The notes under the pieces were generated by a model that saw only the letters and a list, made by a program, of their open reading frames with translations, was not told where the DNA came from and did not search any database. Source: Clostridiales bacterium UBA1701 (lineage in GTDB: Bacteria > Bacillota > Clostridia > Oscillospirales > Oscillospiraceae). Taken from it: DNA of 42,936 nucleotides. This document shows, one piece after another, positions 15,379 to 23,200 of this stretch (its first letter is position 1; each line of letters starts with the position of its first letter). Position numbers and translations under genes: made by a program. Location of the stretch: NCBI GenBank assembly GCA_002320035.1, contig DCJL01000022.1, forward strand, positions 67,478 to 110,413. Reading direction: 5' to 3'.

Positions 15379-16465
15379 ATCCGAAAAAAATATACGCCGC
15401 AGCAGGCTCTCCCGCAGGCTGCTGCTCCAGTATCTGTTCTCCCTTGTGGTGTTCGTGGCGGCGCTCTGCCTTTTTGTGATGCTGACCTGGCAGTTTTGCA
15501 GCGGGATCGTCTGGTCAGAGCGGAATCCTCTGTATTATGTACTCAGGTTCATTCGAGATTATATTCTGTTTTTCATCGGCCTTGCGCTGCTGGGCGGTTG
15601 GACCGTTATAACATACGCATTTCTTTCAAAGCCCCTGCGTTATCTGGACGAGGTCGTCTCCGCGGCAGAGAGCCTTGTCCGGCCCGACAGCGCCCCTGTC
15701 AGCCTCTCCCCCGAAATGCTGGACACCCAGAACGAGCTGAACCTCGTGCGGGAGCGGGCCCTCAGGGACGCCGCCGCGGCCCGGGAGGCCGAGCAGCGGA
15801 AGAACGACCTGATCGTTTATCTGGCCCATGACCTGAAAACGCCCCTTACCAGCGTCATCGGCTATCTCAGCCTGATACAGGACGAGCCGGAGATTTCCCC
15901 GGCACTTCGGGAGAAATACATGGGGGTCGCCCTTGACAAGGCTTTACGTCTGGAGGAGCTGATCAACGAGTTTTTCGACATTACCCGCTTTAACCTCAGC
16001 AGCATAAGCCTTGAAAAGGAGCGGCTGAATCTGACGCTCCTGCTCCGGCAGACCGCCTTTGAATTCGAGCCCGCCCTGCGGGAAAAGGAACTGCGTCTGG
16101 AAAGCTGCCTGGAGGAGGATGTTTTCATCCTGGCCGACGGAGATAAGCTCGCCCGGGTCTTTGACAATCTGCTGCGAAACGCGGTAAATTACAGCTATGC
16201 CGGCTCCACCGTCTCTCTGTCCATGAAAAAGAAACAGGATCGCGTCACTGTCCGGATGGAAAACCAGGGCCGGACCATCCCGCCGGAAAAACTCTCGAAA
16301 ATCTTCCAGCAGTTTTTCCGTCTGGATTCCTCCCGCTCCAGCGCCACGGGCGGCGCGGGCCTGGGGCTTGCCATTGCCCGGGAAATCGTGGAAAAACACG
16401 GAGGGAGCATCCGGGCGGAGAGTGCCGGCGAACGCATCGTTTTCACCGTGGAGCTTCCGTTATAA
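15371..16465 (+). CDS. vanS: VanS-type sensor histidine kinase
   Basis: A 364-residue membrane kinase partner of VanR. It starts at TTG 15371, inside the last codons of vanR, so the two are translationally coupled. Two membrane helices (about 20-46 and 58-78) flank a short external loop, a small sensor. A HAMP-like linker follows. The phosphorylated His is in AHDLKTPLTSVIGYL (about residue 154). The ATPase domain shows the N box (DNLLRNAVNYS) and the G box (GGAGLGLAIAREI). In the family, glycopeptide or cell-wall stress is sensed and VanR is phosphorylated; the signal here is not known. Confidence 0.88.
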   Translation: MSKSEKNIRRSRLSRRLLLQYLFSLVVFVAALCLFVMLTWQFCSGIVWSERNPLYYVLRFIRDYILFFIGLALLGGWTVITYAFLSKPLRYLDEVVSAAESLVRPDSAPVSLSPEMLDTQNELNLVRERALRDAAAAREAEQRKNDLIVYLAHDLKTPLTSVIGYLSLIQDEPEISPALREKYMGVALDKALRLEELINEFFDITRFNLSSISLEKERLNLTLLLRQTAFEFEPALREKELRLESCLEEDVFILADGDKLARVFDNLLRNAVNYSYAGSTVSLSMKKKQDRVTVRMENQGRTIPPEKLSKIFQQFFRLDSSRSSATGGAGLGLAIAREIVEKHGGSIRAESAGERIVFTVELPL

Positions 16466-16497
16466 AATCGCAAGAAATGCGCAAGGGAATTTCAAGG
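16462..16497 (+). promoter_or_regulatory. Candidate VanR box 2 with CAAG repeats (upstream of vanW)
   Basis: ATAAAATCGCAAGAA (16462-16476) repeats the box upstream of vanR. CAAG recurs at 16471, 16482 and 16494, that is every 11-12 bases, about one helical turn, as is usual for tandem half-sites of OmpR-family regulators. The first copy overlaps the vanS stop codon. A clear -10/-35 pair was not found in the 136-base gap; TACCAT at 16540 is a weak candidate. Confidence 0.45.
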
Positions 16498-16601
16498 CAA
16501 ACACAATTGAATTCAAAAACAAATTTCTCCCCGCTCTGATACCATTAATGGCAGTCAGGGCGGATTTTTTTTGCTCTGAAATACGCGCAAGGAGGACCCG
16601 C

Positions 16602-17423
16602 ATGAAAAGAAAACGCCTTACGGAAGTTTTTCCCTGGCTTCTTCCCCTGCGGAAAAAGCAGAGGAAATTCTGTTTCTACCTGAAAATGCGTCTGGACGGC
16701 CAGCACTACGCCCGCACGCTCTCGCCCGCGCCGCTGTCCTTCCTGCTTTTTGAGACAAGCTGCCCCATGATAAACAGGAAAACCGGTTTTGACCTGAAAT
16801 ATCAGGAAAACAAGGTTCACAACCTGAAGCTTGCCGCCAAAAGCCTGGACGGGCTTCTGATCCGCCCCGGAGAGACTTTTTCCTTCTGGCAGGCAGCCCG
16901 GCACGCAGATCGGGATATTCCGTACAGAGAGGGCCTGGCGGAGATCAACGGCAGGCTCGTCCCGGAGTACGGCGGCGGCCTCTGTATGCTCTCCAACCTG
17001 CTGTTCTGGGCGCTGCTGCACAGCCCGTTGACCATTGCCGAGCGCCACGGCCACCGGGAAAAGGACTTCCCTGAACCACCCAGCGACGCCCCCCTGGGCG
17101 TCGACGCCGCCGTGGCGGAGGGCTGGCTGGATCTGAAAATGCGAAACGACACCCCGGTCTGCTTTCAGCTCCGCCTGGGCTTTTCCGAAGGGCGCATACG
17201 CTGCCGGATCCTGGCCGGGCGGGAGCCCGGAGAGCGCTTCCGGGTATTCAACGGGGCAGTGGAATACCGGCGGGAGCGGGGTGCAGTCTTTGAATACGTT
17301 CCCGTACGCCGGGAAAGGCTCGCCCTTTCCGGACAGATCCTTGAGGAAGATATGCTTTATGTAAACCGCTGCCGCATAGGTTACGCCCTGCCGGAGGGCA
17401 CAGAGATAGAGGAGGAAAAATAA
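16602..17423 (+). CDS. vanW: VanW family protein
   Basis: A 273-residue protein; the ATG at 16602 follows GGAGG by six bases. The core has the conserved VanW-family signatures: an N box with LLFETSCPMINRKTG, KVHNLKLAAKSLDGLLIRPGE in outline, the FSFW block and the GGGLCMLSNLLFWALLHSPL block. VanW occurs in vanB and vanG clusters; its biochemical role is unknown. It lies between vanS and the ligase, two bases upstream of the ligase start, and is the first gene of what is probably a VanR-activated unit. Confidence 0.88.
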   Translation: MKRKRLTEVFPWLLPLRKKQRKFCFYLKMRLDGQHYARTLSPAPLSFLLFETSCPMINRKTGFDLKYQENKVHNLKLAAKSLDGLLIRPGETFSFWQAARHADRDIPYREGLAEINGRLVPEYGGGLCMLSNLLFWALLHSPLTIAERHGHREKDFPEPPSDAPLGVDAAVAEGWLDLKMRNDTPVCFQLRLGFSEGRIRCRILAGREPGERFRVFNGAVEYRRERGAVFEYVPVRRERLALSGQILEEDMLYVNRCRIGYALPEGTEIEEEK

Positions 17424-17425
17424 AA

Positions 17426-18472
17426 ATGGAAAAGAAAAATATTCTTGTGATTTTCGGCGGCCGCTCCCCGGAGCACAGAGTCTCGCTGCAATCCGCTGCC
17501 GGTATCCTATCCCATATGGACAGGGCAAAATACCGGCCCGTCCCGGTGGGCATCAGCAGGGAGGGGCGCTGGTACCTGTCCGATGCGTCGGCGGAGGACA
17601 TTGCAGAGGACCGCTGGCTCTCTCCTGAACGCTGCGCTCCCGCCTGCCTCTCCCCGGATTTTGGAGGAAAACTGTTCGTTTCGAGGCAGGATGGCAGCGA
17701 AGCGATCCAAGTCGACGCCGCTTTCCCCGTGCTCCACGGGAAAAACGGAGAGGATGGAAGCGTTCAGGGTCTGTTGGCGCTGGCGGGGATTCCCGTGGCG
17801 GGCTGCGGTATTCTGGCCTCCGCCCTCTGCATGGACAAGGATCGGGCGCACAAGCTGGCCGCGGCGGCGGGCATATCCGTCCCGGCCTCTTTTTTACTGG
17901 AACAGGGCTTTCACGAGAGGGATGCGCTGAACAAGGCCCGGTCACTGGGCTTCCCGCTGTTTGTCAAGCCTCTTCGGGCCGGCTCTTCCTTCGGCATCAG
18001 CCGGGTGACGGAGCCGGGCGCTTTTACAGACGCGGTATACGCAGCCCTGCTTTATGACACGCAGGTCCTGGTCGAAAAGGAGGTCCCGGGCTTTGAGGTG
18101 GGCTGTGCGGTCATGGGCAGGCATACGCTCATGACCGGCGAGCCGGACGAGATCGAGCTGTCCGGCGGCTTTTTCGACTTTCAGGAAAAATACGGCCTCA
18201 TCAGCTCCAAAATTCACGTTCCCGCCCGTGTCAGCCGGGAAAAGGCCGATCAAATAAAGGAGAGCGCGAAAAAGATATACCGGGCGCTCGGCTGCGCCGG
18301 CTTTGCCCGGGTGGATATGTTCCTCACGCCGGCCGGAGAGATCATTTTTAATGAGGTAAACACCATTCCCGGCTTCACGCCCCACAGCCGCTTCCCGGCC
18401 ATGATGGGCGCGGCGGGCATCAGCTTCACGCAGCTTATAGATCTGGCCATAAAGGAGGCGGAAGCGGAATGA
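17426..18472 (+). CDS. vanG: D-alanine--D-serine ligase (VanG type)
   Basis: A 348-residue ATP-grasp ligase, expected to join D-Ala and D-Ser for pentapeptide precursors of altered, low-vancomycin-affinity peptidoglycan. The N domain shows VIFGGRSPEHRVSLQSA and PVLHGKNGEDGSVQGLL. The ATP-grasp part shows FVKPLRAGSSFGIS, the omega-loop region FFDFQEKYGLISSKIH with VPAR, and metal-binding FNEVNTIPGF near the C terminus. The EKYGL...KIHVPAR loop resembles VanG/VanC ligases rather than housekeeping Ddl, where a second Tyr replaces it. The start follows GAGGAGG; the stop overlaps the next gene as ATGA. The partner serine racemase lies two genes downstream. Specificity for D-Ser is inferred from the loop and from that racemase. 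Confidence 0.87.
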   Translation: MEKKNILVIFGGRSPEHRVSLQSAAGILSHMDRAKYRPVPVGISREGRWYLSDASAEDIAEDRWLSPERCAPACLSPDFGGKLFVSRQDGSEAIQVDAAFPVLHGKNGEDGSVQGLLALAGIPVAGCGILASALCMDKDRAHKLAAAAGISVPASFLLEQGFHERDALNKARSLGFPLFVKPLRAGSSFGISRVTEPGAFTDAVYAALLYDTQVLVEKEVPGFEVGCAVMGRHTLMTGEPDEIELSGGFFDFQEKYGLISSKIHVPARVSREKADQIKESAKKIYRALGCAGFARVDMFLTPAGEIIFNEVNTIPGFTPHSRFPAMMGAAGISFTQLIDLAIKEAEAE

Positions 18473-18942
18473 GCCTGCGCGAAAAGCTCTGGGATTACTC
18501 CTGCGGCAATGGCCTGGGCCTTTTCTGGCGGATGTTCCTGCTCCGGCAGCGGACGAAAAGCAGGCTTGGCGCCCGTATACTCAGCTTCCTTATCAATTGC
18601 AGCGCCCGCAGGCACGGAGGCTATGTCGGTGTCGGGGCACAGATTGCTTCCGTCCCCTCTCTGCCCCATGGCTTACACGGGATATACATATCCCGCTTTG
18701 CCTCCGTAGGTCCCAACTGCCGCATATACCAGAATGTTACCATCGGTGAGGTGGACGGAAAGGCGCCGAAAATCGGCGGAGGCTGCCTGATCGGCGCGGG
18801 CGCCTGTCTCGTGGGAGATATTACGATTGGGGAAAATGTAAAAATCGGCGCGGGCGCCGTGGTGGCCTCCAGCATACCTGCGGGCAGCACCGTCGTGGCC
18901 CAAGCTCCCAGGGTGCTGGTGAAAGGCGGCGCACATGGCTGA
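18469..18942 (+). CDS. Serine O-acetyltransferase-like hexapeptide acyltransferase in the van cluster
   Basis: A 157-residue left-handed beta-helix enzyme. After an N-terminal helical part come the hexapeptide turns: GVGAQI, then LPHGLHGIYIS (His expected to be catalytic), SVGPNCRIYQNVTIGEV, KIGGGCLIGAGACLVGDI and TIGENVKIGAGAVV, with a final VVAQAPRVL. This is the short CysE/SAT-like form found also in polysaccharide clusters. The start overlaps the vanG stop by four bases and its 3' end overlaps the racemase start by eight, so the three are co-translated. A position between ligase and racemase is where VanXY lies in known vanG operons. Substrate could be serine or another amine or hydroxyl; acetyl-CoA is the expected donor. 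The role is unknown. Confidence 0.75.
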   Translation: MSLREKLWDYSCGNGLGLFWRMFLLRQRTKSRLGARILSFLINCSARRHGGYVGVGAQIASVPSLPHGLHGIYISRFASVGPNCRIYQNVTIGEVDGKAPKIGGGCLIGAGACLVGDITIGENVKIGAGAVVASSIPAGSTVVAQAPRVLVKGGAHG

Positions 18943-20038
18943 TTTTCACACCGGCAGGGCCTGGATCGAGCTGGATATGGGTGCGCTGGCGCACAATGTC
19001 TCCCGCCTGCGTTCTCTGCTGCCGGCCGGCTGCCGGCTTATGCCCGCCGTAAAAGCCAACGCCTACGGCCATGGGGCCGCGCTTATTTCAAGGGAGCTGA
19101 ACCGGCTCGGGGTGGACAGCTTCTGCGTCGCCTCGGCCGGGGAAGGAGCCGCTCTGCGCGAGGCGGGCGTATACGGGGATATCCTGGTCCTGGGTTACAC
19201 CCACCCGAAGGACATGGCGCTTCTCCGGGAAAACAACTTGATTCAGACGATTGTCGACGGGGAATATGCCCGGCTTCTCCCGGCAGCGGGGCCGGGGCTC
19301 AGGACACATCTTGCCATAGACAGCGGCATGCACAGGCTGGGTATCGGCTGGGGGGACACCGCGCTTATGGAGCAGGTCTGCCGGATGAGCGGCTTTTCCG
19401 TGGAGGGAGCCTACACCCATCTCTGTACAGATGACCGGAACTTTTCCCTTCTCCAGGCCAGGCGCTTTTACGCAGCCGTAGCCGCCTTGCGCAGGGAGGG
19501 GCATCCCCTGCCCCGTGCCCACATTCTCAGCAGCGCCGGGCTCTTTGACCTGCCCGGCCTGGGCGGCGCCTACGCCAGAACCGGCATTGCGCTGTATGGG
19601 CTTATGAGCCGCCGGGAGGAGGAGCGAAAGCGAAACCCGGGGCTTATGCCGGTGCTGTCCCTGAAGGCGCGGGTGGCCTCCGTCAGAGAAATCGCTCCGG
19701 GCGAAGGCGCGGGCTATGGCCTGGCCTTTCGCCCGGGACGGAAAAGCCGCCTTGCCGCCCTCTCCATTGGTTATGCGGACGGACTCCCCTCCTCCGCCTC
19801 CGGCGGCCAGGTGCTGATCAGAGGCCGCTCCGCCCCCATCGTGGGCAGGCTGTGTATGGATCAGAGCCTTGTGGATGTGACGGCACTCCCAGCCGTGCAG
19901 CCCGGGGATGAGGCGGTCTTGATCGGCGTTTCCGAGGGTGCGCGTATATCTGCCTATACGCTTGCGGAGAAATGCGGCTGTATTACAAACGAGCTTCTGA
20001 GCCGCCTGGGCCCCCGGCTGGAGCGGGTACCGGTTTAA
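18935..20038 (+). CDS. vanT: Serine/alanine racemase (VanT catalytic domain, soluble)
   Basis: A 367-residue PLP fold-III racemase. The PLP lysine is in AVKANAYGHG (about K38). Other family blocks are HLAIDSGMHRLGI, YTHLCTDD, YARTGIALYG, SIGYADGLP and GRLCMDQ. Near the C terminus it reads ITNELLSRLG: Asn (about 352) stands where alanine racemases have Tyr (Tyr354 in Geobacillus Alr). That Tyr-to-Asn change is the mark of VanT serine racemases and is known to favour serine. Classical VanT carries an N-terminal multi-helix membrane domain; this protein has none and is cytoplasmic. It would supply D-Ser to the VanG ligase two genes upstream. Confidence 0.85.
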   Translation: MADFHTGRAWIELDMGALAHNVSRLRSLLPAGCRLMPAVKANAYGHGAALISRELNRLGVDSFCVASAGEGAALREAGVYGDILVLGYTHPKDMALLRENNLIQTIVDGEYARLLPAAGPGLRTHLAIDSGMHRLGIGWGDTALMEQVCRMSGFSVEGAYTHLCTDDRNFSLLQARRFYAAVAALRREGHPLPRAHILSSAGLFDLPGLGGAYARTGIALYGLMSRREEERKRNPGLMPVLSLKARVASVREIAPGEGAGYGLAFRPGRKSRLAALSIGYADGLPSSASGGQVLIRGRSAPIVGRLCMDQSLVDVTALPAVQPGDEAVLIGVSEGARISAYTLAEKCGCITNELLSRLGPRLERVPV

Positions 20039-20062
20039 GGGCGCCCGTTTGCAGCTCCGGGT

Positions 20063-20085
20063 AAGTATTAGTTTTTCTAATACTT
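20063..20085. repeat. AT-rich perfect hairpin after the van cluster
   Basis: AAGTATTAG (20063-20071) and CTAATACTT (20077-20085) pair perfectly around TTTTT. There is no T-run after it, so it is a poor terminator. A 19-codon frame starts just behind it (20088-20147, MKKDTMAKITFVQQMGRAF); its status is unknown. Confidence 0.45.
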
Positions 20086-20176
20086 GCATGAAAAAGGACA
20101 CTATGGCAAAAATCACTTTCGTACAGCAAATGGGCAGAGCTTTTTAGTACAATCATCCAAAATTATTCCCCGCTTA

Positions 20177-20205
20177 TTGACAATAATCATGGGGATATCT
20201 ATACT
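20177..20205 (+). promoter_or_regulatory. Strong sigma-A promoter of gltBD
   Basis: TTGACA (20177-20182), 17 bases, TATACT (20200-20205). Transcription should start near 20212, only about 12 bases before the terminator-like hairpin in the leader. Confidence 0.8.
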
Positions 20206-20223
20206 GCGGTAAATTGAAAAAGC

Positions 20224-20263
20224 AGGCACGTCCCGGGAGAGGTCCGGGACGGCTTGCCTTTTT
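20224..20263 (+). terminator. Terminator/attenuator hairpin in the gltB leader
   Basis: AGGCA (20224-20228) plus CGTCCCGG (20229-20236) pair with CCGGGACG (20244-20251) and TGCCT (20255-20259), with a three-base bulge GCT, and a run of five T follows (20259-20263). It lies between the gltB promoter and the gene, so readthrough must be allowed or regulated. Confidence 0.65.
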
Positions 20264-20291
20264 CATATCTATGAAACTGATGGGTGAAAGT

Positions 20292-23200
20292 ATGGAAGAC
20301 AGACAGAAGAATTCTCTTTACGACCCCCGCTTTGAGCACGACGCCTGCGGCATCGGGGCCGTCGTTGACCTTAAGGGCGGACGGAGCCACAAGACTGTGA
20401 GCGACGCGCTCTCGATCGTGGAAAAGCTCCGCCACCGGGCGGGCCGGGACGCCTCCGGAGAGACCGGAGACGGCGTGGGCATCCTGCTGCAGGTCCCCCA
20501 TGAGCTTTTTGCCGCCGAGGCGGAGGCCAGGGGCCTTACCCTGGGCGGAGAGCTGGATTACGGCGTGGGCATGTTTTTTCTGCCCCGGGACCGGATACGC
20601 CGCAGCCGCTGCATGAAGCTCTTTGAGATCCTGCTGGGCAAGGAGGGCATGGAGCCCCTGTTCTGGCGGGACGTGCCCACAAGGCCGGAGATTCTTGGTC
20701 AGAAGGCGCTGGCCTGCATGCCGTACATTGCTCAGATCTTTGTGCGCAGGCCCGGGGGCGTGGCTCCGGGCCTGAATTTCGACAGGCGGCTTTACATTGT
20801 CCGCCGGGAATTTGAACAGTCGGTATCGGACGCGTATATAGCCTCCCTCTCCTGCCGCACCATCGTATACAAGGGCATGTTTCTGGTAGAGCAGCTGCGC
20901 CGCTTCTACCCGGATCTGGAAAATTCCCTCTGCCGCTCGGCTCTGGCTCTGGTGCACTCCCGCTTTTCCACCAATACCTTCCCAAGCTGGGAACGGGCCC
21001 ACCCCAACCGGCTCATCCTCCACAACGGAGAGATCAACACCATCCGCGGCAATATCGACAGGATGCTGGCCCGGGAGGAAACGATGTACTCCCGGCTGCT
21101 GGCAGAGGACATGGACAAGGTCCTGCCGGTGGTCAATTCCTCCGGCTCGGACTCCGCCATGCTGGACAACACGCTGGAATTTCTCATGTTCTCCGGCATG
21201 GACCTGCCGCTGGCGGTCATGGTCACAATCCCCGAACCATGGAACGGCAAGCGGGACATGAGCCGGGAACGGCGGGACATGTACCACTATTACGCCACCA
21301 TGATGGAGCCCTGGGACGGCCCTGCGGCCATTCTCTTTTCCGACGGGGACAGCGTGGGCGCGGTTCTGGACCGCAACGGCCTGCGGCCCCTTCGCTATTA
21401 TCTCACGGCGGACCGGCGGCTCATCCTCTCCTCGGAGGTGGGCGTTATGGACATCCCGCCGGAGCAGATTGCAAAGCGCTCCCGGCTGGAGCCGGGGAAA
21501 ATGCTGCTGGCGGATGTGGTGGACGGCCGTGTAAGGCTGGACGATGAGATAAAGGAGGCCTACTCCCGCTATTACCCCTTCGGGGAGTGGCTGGATTCGG
21601 AGCTTATAAAGCTCTCAGAGCTGCCCACGGCGAAAAAGCGCCTCGAGGAGACGAGCCAGCCTCTGCGGGACAGACTGTACAAGGCCTTCGGCTGGTCCTA
21701 TGAAGAAATTAAAAGCTCCGTCCTTGCCATGGCCAGAACCGGCGCAGAGCCTACCGAAGCCATGGGAGCGGACACTCCGCTGGCGGTGCTGTCGGACAAG
21801 CATCAGCCCCTTTTCAATTACTTCAAGCAGATGTTCGCCCAGGTCACGAACCCGCCCATCGACTCCCTTCGGGAAAAGACCGTGGTGGACACCACAATCT
21901 ATGTAGGCACCGACGGCAACCTGCTTGAGGCGCAGGCAGCCAACTGCCGGGTGCTGGAGCTGGCCGGCCCTATCCTCTCGGGCATGGAGCTTATGAAGAT
22001 CAAGGCGCTGGATAAGCCCGGTCTGAAAAGCGCCGTTATCTCCCTTCTATATTATAAGAACACCTCCCTGGAGCGAGCGCTGGACGCGCTTTTTGTCAGC
22101 TGCGACAAGGCCTACCGGGCCGGGGCAAACATTATGATCCTCTCCGACAGGGGCGTGGACGAGAACCACACGGCCATCCCCTCCCTGCTGGCCGTATCGG
22201 CTCTGGAGCAGTATCTGGTGCGCACGAAGAAGCGCACCGCCGTCTCCGTGATCCTGGAGAGCGCGGAGCCAAGAAGCGTCCACCATTTTGCGGCCCTGCT
22301 GGGCTACGGTGCCACCGCCGTGAACCCTTATCTCGCCCATGAGTGCATCGGCGAGATGATCGGCATGGGCCTGCTGGACCGGGACTACTATGCCGCCGTG
22401 GACGCCTACGACCGGGCGGTACTGGACGGCGTAGTGAAAATTGCCTCCAAAATGGGCATATCCACCATCCAGTCTTACCGCAGCGCCCAGATTTTTGAGG
22501 CCGTGGGCATTAACCGGGACGTAACGGAGCGCTACTTCGGCGGCACCGTCAGCCGGGTTGGCGGCGTGGGCATGGCGGAGATCGCCGAGGCGGTCATCCT
22601 GCAGCACGACATGGGCTTCGACCCCATGGGCCTGCCCATAGACCCGGCCACCGACAGCCAGGGTCTGCACTTTCTTCGCAGCGGCATGGGGGCCGAGGAG
22701 CACCTCTGGGACCCCATGACCATCCTCACCCTCCAGAGCGCCGTGAAAAGCGGCTCTTACGACGAATATAAGGAATACGCCCGCCTCTCCCTGCATGAAA
22801 GCACCCCCTGCTCCCTGCGGAGCCTGTTGGAGTTCAATACAGCCGGCGCGACCCCCATTCCCATTGAGGAAGTGGAGCCGGAGGGGGAGATCATGAAGCG
22901 CTTCAAGACCGGGGCCATGTCCTACGGTTCCATCTCTCAGGAGGCCCACGAGTGTCTGGCCCTGGCAATGAACGCCATCGGCGGCAAGTCCAACTCCGGC
23001 GAGGGCGGCGAGAGCCGGGACAGGCTGGGGACCAACAGGAATTCCGCCGTAAAGCAGGTGGCCTCCGGCCGCTTTGGAGTCACAAGCGAGTATCTTGTCT
23101 CGGCGGAGGAAATTCAGATTAAAATGGCCCAGGGCGCAAAGCCCGGCGAGGGCGGGCATCTGCCCGGCAGCAAGGTCTGGCCCTGGATTGCCCGCACCCG

